Translations under genes and position numbers: made by a program
Shown here: piece after piece, positions 26,175 through 35,388 of the stretch
Layout of the letters: each line of letters opens with the position of its first letter
Numbering within the stretch: position 1 is the first letter of the stretch
The notes under the pieces: model-generated
Database searches by the model: none
What the model saw: the letters and a program-made list of their open reading frames with translations, nothing else
What the model was told of the DNA's origin: nothing
Source: Plantibacter sp. VKM Ac-2880
GTDB taxonomy: Bacteria; Actinomycetota; Actinomycetes; Actinomycetales; Microbacteriaceae
Length of the DNA: 64,000 nucleotides
Assembly: GCF_015351235.1 (NCBI RefSeq)
Contig: NZ_JADKSJ010000002.1
Location: forward strand, 372,001 to 436,000
Reading direction: 5' to 3'

Positions 26175-27467
26175 TCAGGCCTCGATGCGCGCCCGGACGA
26201 TGGGCCCGCGCGGAGCCGCCGAGTCGGCGATCGAATACGCGCCCTCGAGCGCCTCGAGCGCCCGCGGGAACCGTGCGCCGTCGTCCGCGCTCAGGGTGAA
26301 CAGCGGCTGGCCCGCTCGGACCTCGTCACCGGGCTTCGCGTGCAGGTCGATGCCCGCAGCGTGGACGACCGGATCCTGCTGGCGTGCACGACCGGCGCCG
26401 AGACGCCAGGCGGCGATACCGAAGGGCAGGGCCTCCTGCGTCGCCAGGACGCCGTCGCGGGAGGCGGTGACGACGTGGGTCTCCTTGGCGACCGGCAGCG
26501 GAGCATCCGGGTCGCCGTCCTGCGCTCGGATCATCCGCTTCCACACGTCCATGGCCCGGCCGTCCGCCAACGCACTCTCGACGTCGGCGTCCGGCTGGCC
26601 GGCGAGGGTCAGCATCTCCCGCGCGAGCGCGATGGTCAGTTGCACGACGTCGGCCGGGCCACCACCCGCGAGCACCTCCACGGACTCGCGGACCTCATTG
26701 GCGTTGCCGATCGCGAGGCCGAGCGGGACGTTCATGTCCGTCAGGAGCGCGGTCGTCGCGACGCCCGCGTCCGTGCCGAGCGCCACCATCGTGCGCGCCA
26801 GTTCCTCGGCGCGCTCGTACTCCTGCATGAACGCGCCAGAGCCGAACTTCACGTCGAGGACCAGGGCCCCCGTGCCTTCGGCGATCTTCTTGGACATGAT
26901 GCTCGACGCGATCAGCGGGATGGCCTCGACGGTGCCGGTGGTGTCGCGCAGCGCATAGAGGCGCTTGTCGGCCGGTGCGAGCCCGGAGCCGGCAGCGCAG
27001 ATGACCGCGCCGACCTCGGTCAGCTGCCGCATCATCTCGTCGTTGGTGAGGGCGGCACGCCAGCCGGGGATGCTCTCGAGCTTGTCGAGGGTTCCGCCGG
27101 TGTGCCCGAGGCCTCGCCCGGACAGCTGGGGCACCGCGACGCCGAACACGGCGACCAGCGGCGCGAGCGGCAGGGTGATCTTGTCGCCGACACCACCCGT
27201 CGAGTGCTTGTCCGAGGTCGGCTTGTCGAGCGCGGCGAAGCTCATGCGCTCACCGCTCGCGATCATCGCCATCGTGAGGTCGCGGATCTCGCGGCGTTCC
27301 ATACCATTCAGGAGGATCGCCATCGCGAGCGCCGACATCTGCTCGTCGGCGACGTAGCCGCGGGTGAACGCGTCGATCAGCCAGTCGATCTGCGGCGTCG
27401 TCAGCTCACCCCGGTCGCGCTTCGTGCGGATGAGGTCGACGACGTCGAAGGCTTCTACGGGACTCAT
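26175..27467 (-). CDS. deoA: Thymidine (pyrimidine-nucleoside) phosphorylase
   Basis: Splits thymidine or uridine-type nucleosides with phosphate. The 430-residue protein has the signatures FDVVDLIRTKRDRGELTT, KPTSDKHSTGGVGDKITLPL (about residue 80; the Lys-His-Ser region of the phosphate site), SGRGLGHTGGTLDKLESIPG (about 115), SSIMSKKIAEGTGALVLDVK and the C-terminal AKPGDEVRAGQPLFTL domain. The ATG at 27467 overlaps the cdd stop as ATGA. It is the last gene of the uptake and salvage operon before a terminator. Confidence 0.94.
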   Translation of the reverse strand: MSPVEAFDVVDLIRTKRDRGELTTPQIDWLIDAFTRGYVADEQMSALAMAILLNGMERREIRDLTMAMIASGERMSFAALDKPTSDKHSTGGVGDKITLPLAPLVAVFGVAVPQLSGRGLGHTGGTLDKLESIPGWRAALTNDEMMRQLTEVGAVICAAGSGLAPADKRLYALRDTTGTVEAIPLIASSIMSKKIAEGTGALVLDVKFGSGAFMQEYERAEELARTMVALGTDAGVATTALLTDMNVPLGLAIGNANEVRESVEVLAGGGPADVVQLTIALAREMLTLAGQPDADVESALADGRAMDVWKRMIRAQDGDPDAPLPVAKETHVVTASRDGVLATQEALPFGIAAWRLGAGRARQQDPVVHAAGIDLHAKPGDEVRAGQPLFTLSADDGARFPRALEALEGAYSIADSAAPRGPIVRARIEA

Positions 27468-27883
27468 GCGTGGTACTCCTCGAGTTGACGAGGCCCGAAG
27501 GCGTCCGGGAGGACCTCGTCGATGGTGCGGATGCCGGAGACGGTGTCGAGCAGCATGCCCGCCGTCGAGTGCTCGTACAGCAGCTGACGGCAGCGTCCGC
27601 ACGGCATCAGGCGCTCACCTTTGCCGTCGACGCACGCGAAGGCGACGAGGCGTCCTCCGCCCGTCATGTGCAGGGCGGACACGAGGGCGCACTCGGCGCA
27701 CAGGGTGAGCCCGTAGCTGGCGTTCTCGACGTTGCAGCCGGAGATGATCCGACCGTCGTCGACGAGCGCCGCCGCGCCCACCGGGAAGCGGCTGTAGGGC
27801 ACGTAGGCGTGGCCCATCGCCTCGCGGGCGGCAGCGTGGAGGGCGTCCCAGTCGATCTCGGGACCGGTCGATGCGTCGCTCAC
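27464..27883 (-). CDS. cdd: Cytidine deaminase
   Basis: A zinc enzyme converting cytidine and deoxycytidine to uridine and deoxyuridine. The 139-residue protein is of the short tetrameric type: substrate site YSRFPVGAAAL, NVENASYGLTLCAEC with the zinc Cys and catalytic Glu, and zinc cysteines in PCGRCRQLLYE. The GTG at 27883 is preceded by GAAGGG and starts 2 nt after the permease stop; the longer open frame is permease sequence in another frame. Its ATGA overlap with deoA indicates translational coupling. Confidence 0.94.
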   Translation of the reverse strand: MSDASTGPEIDWDALHAAAREAMGHAYVPYSRFPVGAAALVDDGRIISGCNVENASYGLTLCAECALVSALHMTGGGRLVAFACVDGKGERLMPCGRCRQLLYEHSTAGMLLDTVSGIRTIDEVLPDAFGPRQLEEYHA

Positions 27884-27885
27884 GA

Positions 27886-29187
27886 TCAGCCCTTCACGTA
27901 GGGTTTGCCGGCTGCGGCCGGACCCCGGGAGACGCCGACGAGGCCCGCCACCGCGAAGATCGTCACGACGTACGGCAGCATGAGCATGAACGCGCTCGGC
28001 ACCGGGGAGCCGATGGCGCTCAACGCGAACTGCAGGTTCTGCGTGAAGCCGAACAACAGCGCCGCGAGGGTCGCCTTCAGCGGGTCCCATCGCCCGAAGA
28101 TGACCGCCGCGAGCGCGATGTAACCTGCACCGGCCGTCATCTCCTTGTTGAATGCACCGACCGAGCCGAGGGTGAAGTACGCGCCGCCGAGACCGACGAT
28201 CGCACCGGCGAGGGCCACGTTCCAGAAGCGCGTCCGGTTCACGTTGATGCCGACGGTGTCGGCCGCCTGCGGGTGCTCACCGACCGCGCGGAGGCGGAGA
28301 CCCCAGCGGGTGGAGAAGAGGCAGTAGAAGACCACGGCGACGGCGATGTACATCAGGTAGATGATGATCGTCTGCCGGAACAGCACCGGCCCGATGAGCG
28401 GGATCTCGCTGAGGATCGGGATGTTGATGCGGGGGAACTTCGGCGGGCTGTTGAAGAGCGCCTCGTTCTTCGTGAGCACCTGTGCGTACAGGAAGCTCGT
28501 GAGCCCCACGACGAGGACGTTGAGGACGACACCCACGATGACCTGGTCGACGAGGTACTTGATCGAGAACGCCGCGAGCAGGAAGCTCACGAGCATGCCG
28601 GCGATCATCGCCGCGACCAGGCCGAGCACCGCGTTGCCCGTCACCGACGCCACGAAGGCGGACGAGAACGCTCCGGCGAGGAGCTGGCCTTCGATCGCGA
28701 TGTTGACGACGCCGACACGCTCGGAGATGACGCCGCCGAGCGCTCCGAAGATGAGCGGGACGCTCAGCGCGACCGTGCCGAGCAGCAGCCCCGTGATCGG
28801 GATGGCCTTGCCCGCGGCGGCCCAGGACAGGAACCCGACCATGAAGAGCACGCCGAACACGGTGATGAGCCAGAGCGGGATGCGCTTGCCGGTCGTGACG
28901 AGGTAGGCGCTCAGCGCCGTGATCGCCGCGAGGAGGATCGTGACGACGATGCCCGTGACGGTGGACGGCAGCACCACCGTCGGCAGCTGGATGACGTCCC
29001 CCTCGCTGGAGAGGCGGAAGGTGCTGTTGCCGTCCCGGTGCCAGATGACGAAGAGCAGGAACGCGATGACGGTGAAGATGCCGAAGGCGATCGGCGCCTT
29101 CCAGCTCCGGACCACGACCGTCTCGAGGACGATCGGTGCGTCGGGAGCGGGCTGGGGCTGCTGCTTGTCGAGCGTGAACGCACTCAT
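27886..29187 (-). CDS. Nucleoside ABC transporter permease 2 (NupC/YufQ type)
   Basis: A 433-residue permease of the branched-chain/ribose family (BPD_transp_2) with about ten hydrophobic helices. It has an N-terminal extension and the family core GGVISERVGVVNIAIEGQLL (about residue 175) and LRAVGEHPQAADTVGINVNR (about 315), the cytoplasmic loop that contacts the ATPase. Together with the next gene and the BMP lipoprotein it fits the nucleoside importers described in Lactococcus (BmpA-NupABC) and Bacillus (YufNOPQ). It begins in an ATGA overlap with permease 1 and ends 2 nt before cdd. Confidence 0.9.
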   Translation of the reverse strand: MSAFTLDKQQPQPAPDAPIVLETVVVRSWKAPIAFGIFTVIAFLLFVIWHRDGNSTFRLSSEGDVIQLPTVVLPSTVTGIVVTILLAAITALSAYLVTTGKRIPLWLITVFGVLFMVGFLSWAAAGKAIPITGLLLGTVALSVPLIFGALGGVISERVGVVNIAIEGQLLAGAFSSAFVASVTGNAVLGLVAAMIAGMLVSFLLAAFSIKYLVDQVIVGVVLNVLVVGLTSFLYAQVLTKNEALFNSPPKFPRINIPILSEIPLIGPVLFRQTIIIYLMYIAVAVVFYCLFSTRWGLRLRAVGEHPQAADTVGINVNRTRFWNVALAGAIVGLGGAYFTLGSVGAFNKEMTAGAGYIALAAVIFGRWDPLKATLAALLFGFTQNLQFALSAIGSPVPSAFMLMLPYVVTIFAVAGLVGVSRGPAAAGKPYVKG

Positions 29188-30470
29188 GCGGACACCTCCT
29201 TCTTGGTGGCGCGACGCGTGCGGCGCGCCGATCCGTCCGGCTTCGGCAGGAAGAAGATCGCGCGGACGAGCGGCGGCGCCGCGATGAACAGCACGATGAG
29301 GGCCTGGAGGACCAGGACGATGTCGATCGGCACATTGACGCCCTGGGTCGCCTGCATGGAGTACCCGCCGGCCTTCAGTGCGCCGAACAGGATGCCGGCG
29401 ATGAGGATGCCGCCCGGCCGACTCCGACCGAGGAGGGCGACGGTGATCGCGTCGAAGCCGATGCCCGCGTCGATGCCGTTGTCGAAGCCGGAGGTCACGG
29501 TCCCGAGCACCTGCGAGACCCCGGCGAGGCCGATGAGCCCACCGGAGAGGAGCATGGCGTACACGTAGGTGTTCTTCACGTCGATCCCGGCGACGCGGGC
29601 GGCGTTCGGGTTCTCCCCCACCGCGCGGAAGCGGAAGCCGATGGAGGACCGGCTGAACAGCCACCACACGAACACGACCGCGATGATCGCGATGAGGAAC
29701 CCGGCGTGGAGGTTGTACCGGTCGCCCAGGAGCTTCGGCAGGACGGCGTTCTCCGCCATCCCCGCGCTCTTCGGCACGTTCGACCCGGGAGCCTGCAGGA
29801 GCCCCTGGGTGGAGAGCATGAAGGTGATGAGGTAGAACGCGACGTAGTTGAGCATGATCGTGATGATCACCTCGTGCGCGCCCGTCCTGGCCTTCAGGAC
29901 ACCGACGATGCCACCCCAGAACGCACCGCCGACGATGCCCGCCGCGACGGCGACGAGCAGGTGCACGACCGGCGGGAGGTCGAGGGTGAACCCGACCCAA
30001 CCGGCGCAGGCGGCGGCGATGAGCATCTGGCCACGGCCACCGATGTTGAACATCCCGACGCGGAACGCGAGACCGACTCCGAGACCGGCGAGGATCAGCG
30101 GCGTGGCGAAGGTGAGGGTCTCGGTCAACGGGCGGATGCCGTTCAGGAAGTCGGGCCGGCGGAAGTTGTAGATGGACCCCTGGAAGAGGGCCCCGTAGGC
30201 GCCGGTCGCCGACTGCCAGACCGCGGCGATCGTGTCGCCCGGCCGAGCGAAGAAGTACCCGGCGGCCGCGTGGACCTTCGGGTCGGTGAGGGCGATGAGG
30301 ACGGCACCGGCGACCATCGCCAGCACCACCGCGAGGATGGAGATGACGATGCTCGAGTTGAGGATCTCCGCCAGCACCCTGTTCGAGCGCGGCTGCGTCG
30401 TGTCGGGCTTCGCCTCGCCGGGAGCCACCGGCTGGACCGTTCCAGGCGGGGTGTGGGACGTGTCGCTCAT
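29184..30470 (-). CDS. Nucleoside ABC transporter permease 1 (NupB/YufP type)
   Basis: A 428-residue membrane permease of the same family as its neighbour. A soluble Pro/Thr-rich N-terminus of about 35 residues is followed by helices from ILNSSIVISILAVVLAMVAG onwards. The diagnostic VGLAFRVGMFNIGGRGQMLI (about residue 130) and FRFRAVGENPNAARVAGIDV (about 270) are present, and the C-terminal tail is basic. The ATG overlaps the ATPase gene stop as ATGA, and its own stop overlaps permease 2 in the same way, so the three transporter genes are coupled. Confidence 0.9.
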   Translation of the reverse strand: MSDTSHTPPGTVQPVAPGEAKPDTTQPRSNRVLAEILNSSIVISILAVVLAMVAGAVLIALTDPKVHAAAGYFFARPGDTIAAVWQSATGAYGALFQGSIYNFRRPDFLNGIRPLTETLTFATPLILAGLGVGLAFRVGMFNIGGRGQMLIAAACAGWVGFTLDLPPVVHLLVAVAAGIVGGAFWGGIVGVLKARTGAHEVIITIMLNYVAFYLITFMLSTQGLLQAPGSNVPKSAGMAENAVLPKLLGDRYNLHAGFLIAIIAVVFVWWLFSRSSIGFRFRAVGENPNAARVAGIDVKNTYVYAMLLSGGLIGLAGVSQVLGTVTSGFDNGIDAGIGFDAITVALLGRSRPGGILIAGILFGALKAGGYSMQATQGVNVPIDIVLVLQALIVLFIAAPPLVRAIFFLPKPDGSARRTRRATKKEVSA

Positions 30471-31981
30471 GCTGCTGCTCCTGCCGGGAGTTCGCCGGCC
30501 ATCATGAGGCCGAGGACCTCTCTGGGGGTCGAGGCCGGGACGATCCCGACGATGCCGCCGCGGTACATGACGGCGATGCGGTCGGCGAGCGCGACGACCT
30601 CGTCGAGCTCGGTCGACACGACGATGACGGGGATGCCCGCGTCGCGCGTCGCGACGATGCGCTTGTGCACGAACTCGATCGATCCGACGTCGATGCCGCG
30701 GGTGGGCTGGGCGGCGACGAACAGACGCAGGTCACGGCTGAGTTCGCGCGCCAGGACGACCTTCTGCTGGTTGCCGCCCGACAGCGAGCCGGCGGGCGAC
30801 TCGATGCCCTGGGAGCGGACGTCGAACTCCTGCGACTTCTCGCGGGCGAAGTCGTCGCGGAAGCCGCGCTGCACCGTGCCGGCCTTCACGAAGGGCGCAC
30901 CCGTCGAGCGGTCGAGCATGAGGTTCTCCGCGATCGTGAACTGCTTGACGAGCCCGTCCTCCGACCGGTCCTCCGGCACGAACCCGACACCGGCGTCGAG
31001 GACCTTCCGCGGGGTGGAGCCGACGAGTTCGACGCCGTCGAGCTTGATACTGCCCTTCGTGTGGGGCTGCAACCCGAGGATCGCCTCGGTGAGTTCGGTC
31101 TGACCGTTGCCCTGCACGCCGGCGATGGCGAGCACCTCGCCCTCGTGTACGTCGAAACTGACGGCGTTCACGACGAGCTGTCCCAGGTGGTCGACGACCG
31201 AGAGGTCCTGCACGCGGAAGGTGGCCTCGCCGAGCTTCGGCGCCTCCTTATGGACGGTGAGCTCGACCGGACGGCCGACCATCAGCGACGCGAGCTCGGC
31301 GTTCGTCGCCGTGGGCGAGGCCTCGCCGACGACCTTCCCGAGGCGGATGACGGTGATGCGGTCGGCGACCTCGCGGACCTCGCGCAGCTTGTGGGTGATG
31401 AAGACGATCGACGTCCCCTCGCTCTTCAGCTGCTTCATGATCGCCATGAGCTCGTCGGTCTCCTGCGGCGTGAGCACGGCGGTGGGCTCGTCGAAGACGA
31501 GGACGTTGGCATTGCGGGAGAGCGCCTTGACGATCTCCACCCGCTGCTGCACGCCGACGGGGAGGTCGCCGACGAGGGCGTCCGGGTCGAGGCTGAAGCC
31601 GAACCGCTCGGAGATGTCGGTCACGAGCTTGCGGGCCGCTGCGACGTCGAGGCGACCACCGCCCTTGGTCTGCTCGTGGCCGAGCATCACGTTCTCGGCG
31701 ACGGTGAAGACGGGGATGAGCATGAAGTGCTGGTGGACCATGCCGATGCCGGCGGCCATGGCGTCGCCCGGGCCTTGGAAGTGCTGGACGACGTCGTCCA
31801 GGAGGATCTCGCCCTCGTCGGCCTGGTACAGGCCGTACAGGACGTTCATGAGGGTGGACTTGCCTGCGCCGTTCTCACCGAGGAGGCAGTGGATCTCCCC
31901 CGGTTCGACGGTGAGGTCGATGTGGTCGTTGGCGGTGAGTGCGCCGAACCGTTTGGTGATGCCGCGGAGCTGGAGCTTCAT
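30467..31981 (-). CDS. Nucleoside ABC transporter ATP-binding protein (duplicated ATPase)
   Basis: A 504-residue ATPase with two nucleotide-binding domains. Domain 1 has Walker A GENGAGKSTLMN, a degenerate signature VGVQQR and Walker B VLVFDEPTAVL. Domain 2 has the usual degenerate Walker A GVQGNGQTELTE, a full signature SLSGGNQQK and Walker B LFVAAQPTRGID. This asymmetry is normal for RbsA/MglA/NupA-type transporters. The ATG at 31981 is preceded by TAGATT 7 nt upstream, so this gene can have its own leaderless promoter apart from the lipoprotein gene upstream, from which a strong hairpin separates it. Confidence 0.93.
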   Translation of the reverse strand: MKLQLRGITKRFGALTANDHIDLTVEPGEIHCLLGENGAGKSTLMNVLYGLYQADEGEILLDDVVQHFQGPGDAMAAGIGMVHQHFMLIPVFTVAENVMLGHEQTKGGGRLDVAAARKLVTDISERFGFSLDPDALVGDLPVGVQQRVEIVKALSRNANVLVFDEPTAVLTPQETDELMAIMKQLKSEGTSIVFITHKLREVREVADRITVIRLGKVVGEASPTATNAELASLMVGRPVELTVHKEAPKLGEATFRVQDLSVVDHLGQLVVNAVSFDVHEGEVLAIAGVQGNGQTELTEAILGLQPHTKGSIKLDGVELVGSTPRKVLDAGVGFVPEDRSEDGLVKQFTIAENLMLDRSTGAPFVKAGTVQRGFRDDFAREKSQEFDVRSQGIESPAGSLSGGNQQKVVLARELSRDLRLFVAAQPTRGIDVGSIEFVHKRIVATRDAGIPVIVVSTELDEVVALADRIAVMYRGGIVGIVPASTPREVLGLMMAGELPAGAAA

Positions 31982-31988
31982 GGGTCCC

Positions 31989-31994
31989 AATCTA
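31989..31994 (-). promoter_or_regulatory. -10 element of the nucleoside transporter ATPase gene
   Basis: TAGATT on the minus strand ends 7 nt before the ATG at 31981. Confidence 0.5.
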
Positions 31995-32054
31995 GTCACG
32001 TGTCGGGTGTCGGCACAGACGGTCGGGATCGCCGTCGACCATGCCGCGAACAGA

Positions 32055-32089
32055 CCGGGGGGAGGCCGCGATTCGCGACCTCCCCCCGG
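32055..32089 (-). terminator. Hairpin between the lipoprotein and ATPase genes
   Basis: Sixteen-base arms (32055-32070 and 32074-32089) pair fully on the transcribed minus strand, with one G-U pair and a 3-nt loop. No T-run is seen. It may stop most transcripts after the lipoprotein gene, or protect that 3' end, giving more binding protein than transporter. Confidence 0.65.
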
Positions 32090-32119
32090 AGTTCCGGGCG
32101 TCTGCCCGGGAAAGAGGGA

Positions 32120-33226
32120 CTACTTGACGGGCGAGGAGACCGAGGTCGCCTTGATGGAACCGTCGATGATGCCGGCCTTGATCGTGTCGAGCTCGTCGGC
32201 CAGGGTCGGGGAGACCTTGGACTCGAAGTCGTGGAACGGCGCGATGCCGACGCCCTCGTTCTCGAGGGTGCCGATGTAGGCTGCCGCGTCGAACTTCCCG
32301 CCACCGGCCTCGGTCACGGTGTCGGCGACGCCAGCCTTCATGCCCTTGAGGATGGAGGTGAGGAAGAGGCCCTTGTTCTCGGCGTTCGTCTCGTAGAGGT
32401 CGGCGTCGACACCGACCATCGCGATGTCCTTGCCGGTCTCCTGGATCTCGGCGATGGCGCTGAGGAAGATCGGGCCACCGACGGGCAGGAGCACGTCAGC
32501 GTTCTGGTCGATCAGCGTGCGGGCGAGCTGCTTCGCGGTGTCGTTGGCCTCGAAGCCACCGGTGAACGAGCCGGTCTGGGCGGCGACGTCCCATCCGACG
32601 ACCTGGACGCTCTTGCCCTTCTGCTCGTTGTAGTACGCGACGCCCTCGGCGAAGCCGTCCATGAAGATCTGGACGGACGGGAAGGGCTGCCCACCGAAGG
32701 TGCCGACGACGCCGGTCTTCGAGTAGTCGGCCGCCGCGTAGCCGGCGAGGAACGCCGCCTGCACGGTGTCGAAGAGGATCGGCTTGATGTTCGGAGCGTC
32801 GACCTTGCCGTCGAAGTCGTTGTCGGCCGCGTCGTCGATGATCGCGTAGTCGACGTCGGGGTTGGCGAGTGCCGCCTCGACCGTGTCGGCGGAGAGCGCG
32901 AAGCCGACGCTGACGATCAGCGAGCAGCCCTGGTCCGCGAGGCTCTGCAGGTTGGGCTTGTAGTCGTCGGCCTTGTCGGACTGGACGGTGATGGGCTCGA
33001 CGCCGAGCTCCTTCGCCGCCTCGGTCAGACCCTCGTAGCCGAGCTGGTTGAACGACTTGTCGGTGAAGCCACCGGCGTCGGAGACCATGCAGGGGAGGAA
33101 GTCGGATGCGGCACCCGTCGCGTCGCCGCCACCGGTGCTGGGAGCCGATGCGCAGCCGGCGAGCAGTGCCATGAGACCGACGCCGGCGATTGCGCCCGCA
33201 GCGGCCTTCCGAGTTGTGATTGCCAA
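32120..33226 (-). CDS. BMP-family (PnrA-like) nucleoside-binding lipoprotein
   Basis: A 368-residue substrate-binding lipoprotein of the importer. The signal peptide ends in the lipobox LLAGC (MALLAGCASAP), followed by a Gly/Ser/Ala linker and a BMP domain with SDAGGFTDKSFNQLGYEG (about residue 50), GFALSADTVEAALANPD and VGPIFL-type strands. Family members bind purine nucleosides. I chose TTG at 33226: GGAGG lies 5 nt upstream, and the signal peptide then has a normal length. The plus-strand sequence GGGTTACGTTACCC (33269-33282) in the upstream region is an imperfect palindrome and a possible operator. Confidence 0.9.
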   Translation of the reverse strand: MAITTRKAAAGAIAGVGLMALLAGCASAPSTGGGDATGAASDFLPCMVSDAGGFTDKSFNQLGYEGLTEAAKELGVEPITVQSDKADDYKPNLQSLADQGCSLIVSVGFALSADTVEAALANPDVDYAIIDDAADNDFDGKVDAPNIKPILFDTVQAAFLAGYAAADYSKTGVVGTFGGQPFPSVQIFMDGFAEGVAYYNEQKGKSVQVVGWDVAAQTGSFTGGFEANDTAKQLARTLIDQNADVLLPVGGPIFLSAIAEIQETGKDIAMVGVDADLYETNAENKGLFLTSILKGMKAGVADTVTEAGGGKFDAAAYIGTLENEGVGIAPFHDFESKVSPTLADELDTIKAGIIDGSIKATSVSSPVK

Positions 33227-33372
33227 GGTAGCCTCCAAGATGCAGCCCCGCGGGTCACGGGGCGTATGGGGTTACGTTACCCAATGTGACGACGCCCGGA
33301 TGGACGATCCCGGCTTCGCGACCGAAGCGTTACAGAACGGTGGCGTCGGCGTCATCCGCCGGAAACACGGGG

Positions 33373-33419
33373 CTGCTCAGCTGCGCACGAGCGGGCGTCC
33401 GCGATGCGCAGCTGAGCAG
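33373..33419. terminator. Long-stem hairpin between the ABC-F and lipoprotein genes
   Basis: Perfect 15-bp arms, CTGCTCAGCTGCGCA (33373-33387) and its complement (33405-33419), with a 17-nt loop. It lies 67 bp past the stop of the minus-strand ABC-F gene and is its likely terminator. Confidence 0.6.
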
Positions 33420-33485
33420 GCCGACCCGCCCGACGGCGCGGCTTGCGCTGCGGGTGCCTGCGGTTCCGACCGGTCGGTGCGCCGG

Positions 33486-35192
33486 TCAGCGGCGGTCGAG
33501 CGCGAGCGTCTCGCCGTCCCACCTCCGACGCAACCACCGGTCGTGGCTCGCGATGACGACCGCTCCGGGGTACGTCCCGAGCGCCTCCTCGAGGTCGGTC
33601 GCCAGCGTGAGCGACAGGTGGTTGGTCGGCTCGTCCAGGAGGAAGAGGTGCGGCGGCTTGGCGATGATCAGCGCGAGCGCCAGTCGGCGCTGCTGTCCCA
33701 CCGACAGGTTGCCGATCGGACGATCGAGGTCGCGCGGCGCGAGCAGGCCGAGACCTGCGAGCGGGGTGCGCGCGGCTCGCGACTCGCCGAGGGCGCGCTC
33801 GTAGACCTCCCGAGGGGATCGTCCCGGTTCAGGGAACACGACGTCCTGCTCGAGCAGCCCCACCCGCAACCCCCTCCGCCGGAGCAGGGTCCCCGAGTCG
33901 AGGCGAAGCGAGCCGGCCAGCGCCGACAGGAGCGTCGACTTCCCTGAACCGTTCGCTCCCGTGACGAGCAACCGCGTCCGGGGTGCGATCCGCAGACGGT
34001 CGAGGTGGAGCCGGCCGTCGATGCGGGCGTCGGCGAGCTCGAGCAGCTGCTCCCCCTCGTCGAGGACCGTCGAACCGCTCGGGATCCCCGCGAACGAGAG
34101 CGGGCGAGGCGGACGTCGCACCTGCTCGCGCTCCAGGGTCTCGAGCCGGAGCTGCGCGTTCCGCACCCGCCGACTGATCTGTTGCTCGACGCGGTCACCG
34201 CGCATTCCGAACGCCATCCGGTTGTTGTCCCGGATGCCACGGTCGTGGTTGATCCGCGGGGCCGTGTCGTGCACGGCGGACGCGAGTCGACCGAGCTCCG
34301 CCTGTTCCTCCGCATGGCGAGCCGCCCACCGCTCGAGTTCCGCGGCCTTCCAGCCCAGGTACTCGCTGAAGGGACCGCCGAACACCACGAGGGGCGAGGC
34401 CTCGCCGACCGGGACCGCTCGGGATGGATCGATGTCGACGAGCCCCGTCGCGACCTCGTCGAGGAAGGCGCGGTCGTGGCTGGCGAACAGCACGGGACCG
34501 GGCCAGGTCGACAGCTGGCCGCGGAGGAAGGCGACCGCCTCGTCGTCCAGGTGGTTGGTCGGCTCGTCGAGCAGGAGGGCGGTCGGCCTCATGACCAGGA
34601 GCGCGGCGAGGGCGAAGCGGGACCGCTGTCCGCCGCTGACCTCGCCGAGGCGCCGTGACCGCTCGATCCCGGCCAGTCCGAGGCCGGCGACGACCGCGTC
34701 CAACCGGGCGTCCGCCGACCAGACGTCGGCACGTTCCGCCGCATCGAGGGCCGCGGCGTAGCGGCGACCGGCGGCCTCCTCGGTGGCAGCACCCGCCTCG
34801 CCCAGCGCCGCCGCCGAGCGTTCGAGCTCCGCCTCGACCGCTCTGACGTCACCCAGGGCCTGCTCGAGCAGCTCGCCGACGGACGTCTCCTCCGGCAGCT
34901 CGAGCTCCTGCATGAGGATTCCGGTGCGCACCGGGCGGACGGCCTCGCCGTCGTCCGGCTCATCGAGCCCGGCGAGGATCCGCAACAGGGTCGACTTGCC
35001 GGCGCCGTTCTCGCCGATCAGGCCGAGACGCTCGCCGGCCGAGACGACGACGTCGACGTCGCGCAGGACGACACGGTCGCCGTACGAGCGGGTGATGCCG
35101 TCCGCGCGCAGCTGCTGGACGTCGGCGGAACGCCCGAAGCTCGGCGCCGTTCGCGGGGTGACGGATGATGCATGGGTGATGGGTGCTCGCAT
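33486..35192 (-). CDS. ABC-F family ATP-binding protein
   Basis: A 568-residue soluble protein with two complete ABC domains and no membrane segment: Walker A GENGAGKST (about residue 55), signature EVSGGQRSR and Walker B LLLDEPTNHLD (about 200-215), then GANGSGKST (about 390), NLSVGQQRR and LFLLDEPTNHL (about 515). ABC-F proteins act on the ribosome as translation factors or antibiotic-resistance factors; this sequence does not tell me which. The ATG at 35192 follows AGGGG at 5 nt. The message would have a leader of about 190 nt with a hairpin covering the ribosome site, a layout seen in inducible resistance genes. Confidence 0.9.
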   Translation of the reverse strand: MRAPITHASSVTPRTAPSFGRSADVQQLRADGITRSYGDRVVLRDVDVVVSAGERLGLIGENGAGKSTLLRILAGLDEPDDGEAVRPVRTGILMQELELPEETSVGELLEQALGDVRAVEAELERSAAALGEAGAATEEAAGRRYAAALDAAERADVWSADARLDAVVAGLGLAGIERSRRLGEVSGGQRSRFALAALLVMRPTALLLDEPTNHLDDEAVAFLRGQLSTWPGPVLFASHDRAFLDEVATGLVDIDPSRAVPVGEASPLVVFGGPFSEYLGWKAAELERWAARHAEEQAELGRLASAVHDTAPRINHDRGIRDNNRMAFGMRGDRVEQQISRRVRNAQLRLETLEREQVRRPPRPLSFAGIPSGSTVLDEGEQLLELADARIDGRLHLDRLRIAPRTRLLVTGANGSGKSTLLSALAGSLRLDSGTLLRRRGLRVGLLEQDVVFPEPGRSPREVYERALGESRAARTPLAGLGLLAPRDLDRPIGNLSVGQQRRLALALIIAKPPHLFLLDEPTNHLSLTLATDLEEALGTYPGAVVIASHDRWLRRRWDGETLALDRR

Positions 35193-35196
35193 GGAG

Positions 35197-35215
35197 GCCC
35201 CTTTCCGGATGGGGC
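35197..35215 (-). promoter_or_regulatory. Hairpin covering the ribosome site of the ABC-F gene
   Basis: On the minus strand GCCCC pairs with GGGGC across a 9-nt loop. The GGGG arm is the presumed Shine-Dalgarno sequence 5 nt before the ATG, so folding would hide it. Confidence 0.4.
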
Positions 35216-35388
35216 ACACCTCGCGCGATCGTCGCCGGACGCATCGGGAGCGAGCGCGGGGCTCGAACGCGTGGCGGGACGTGAAGCGACTGGCGTACCT
35301 CGATGGATTCCCGCCGGGCACACCACGGACGTGATGCTCGGGCCGCAGGCGCGGGACGTCGATTCGCTCAGTTCTTCACAGTGCGACC

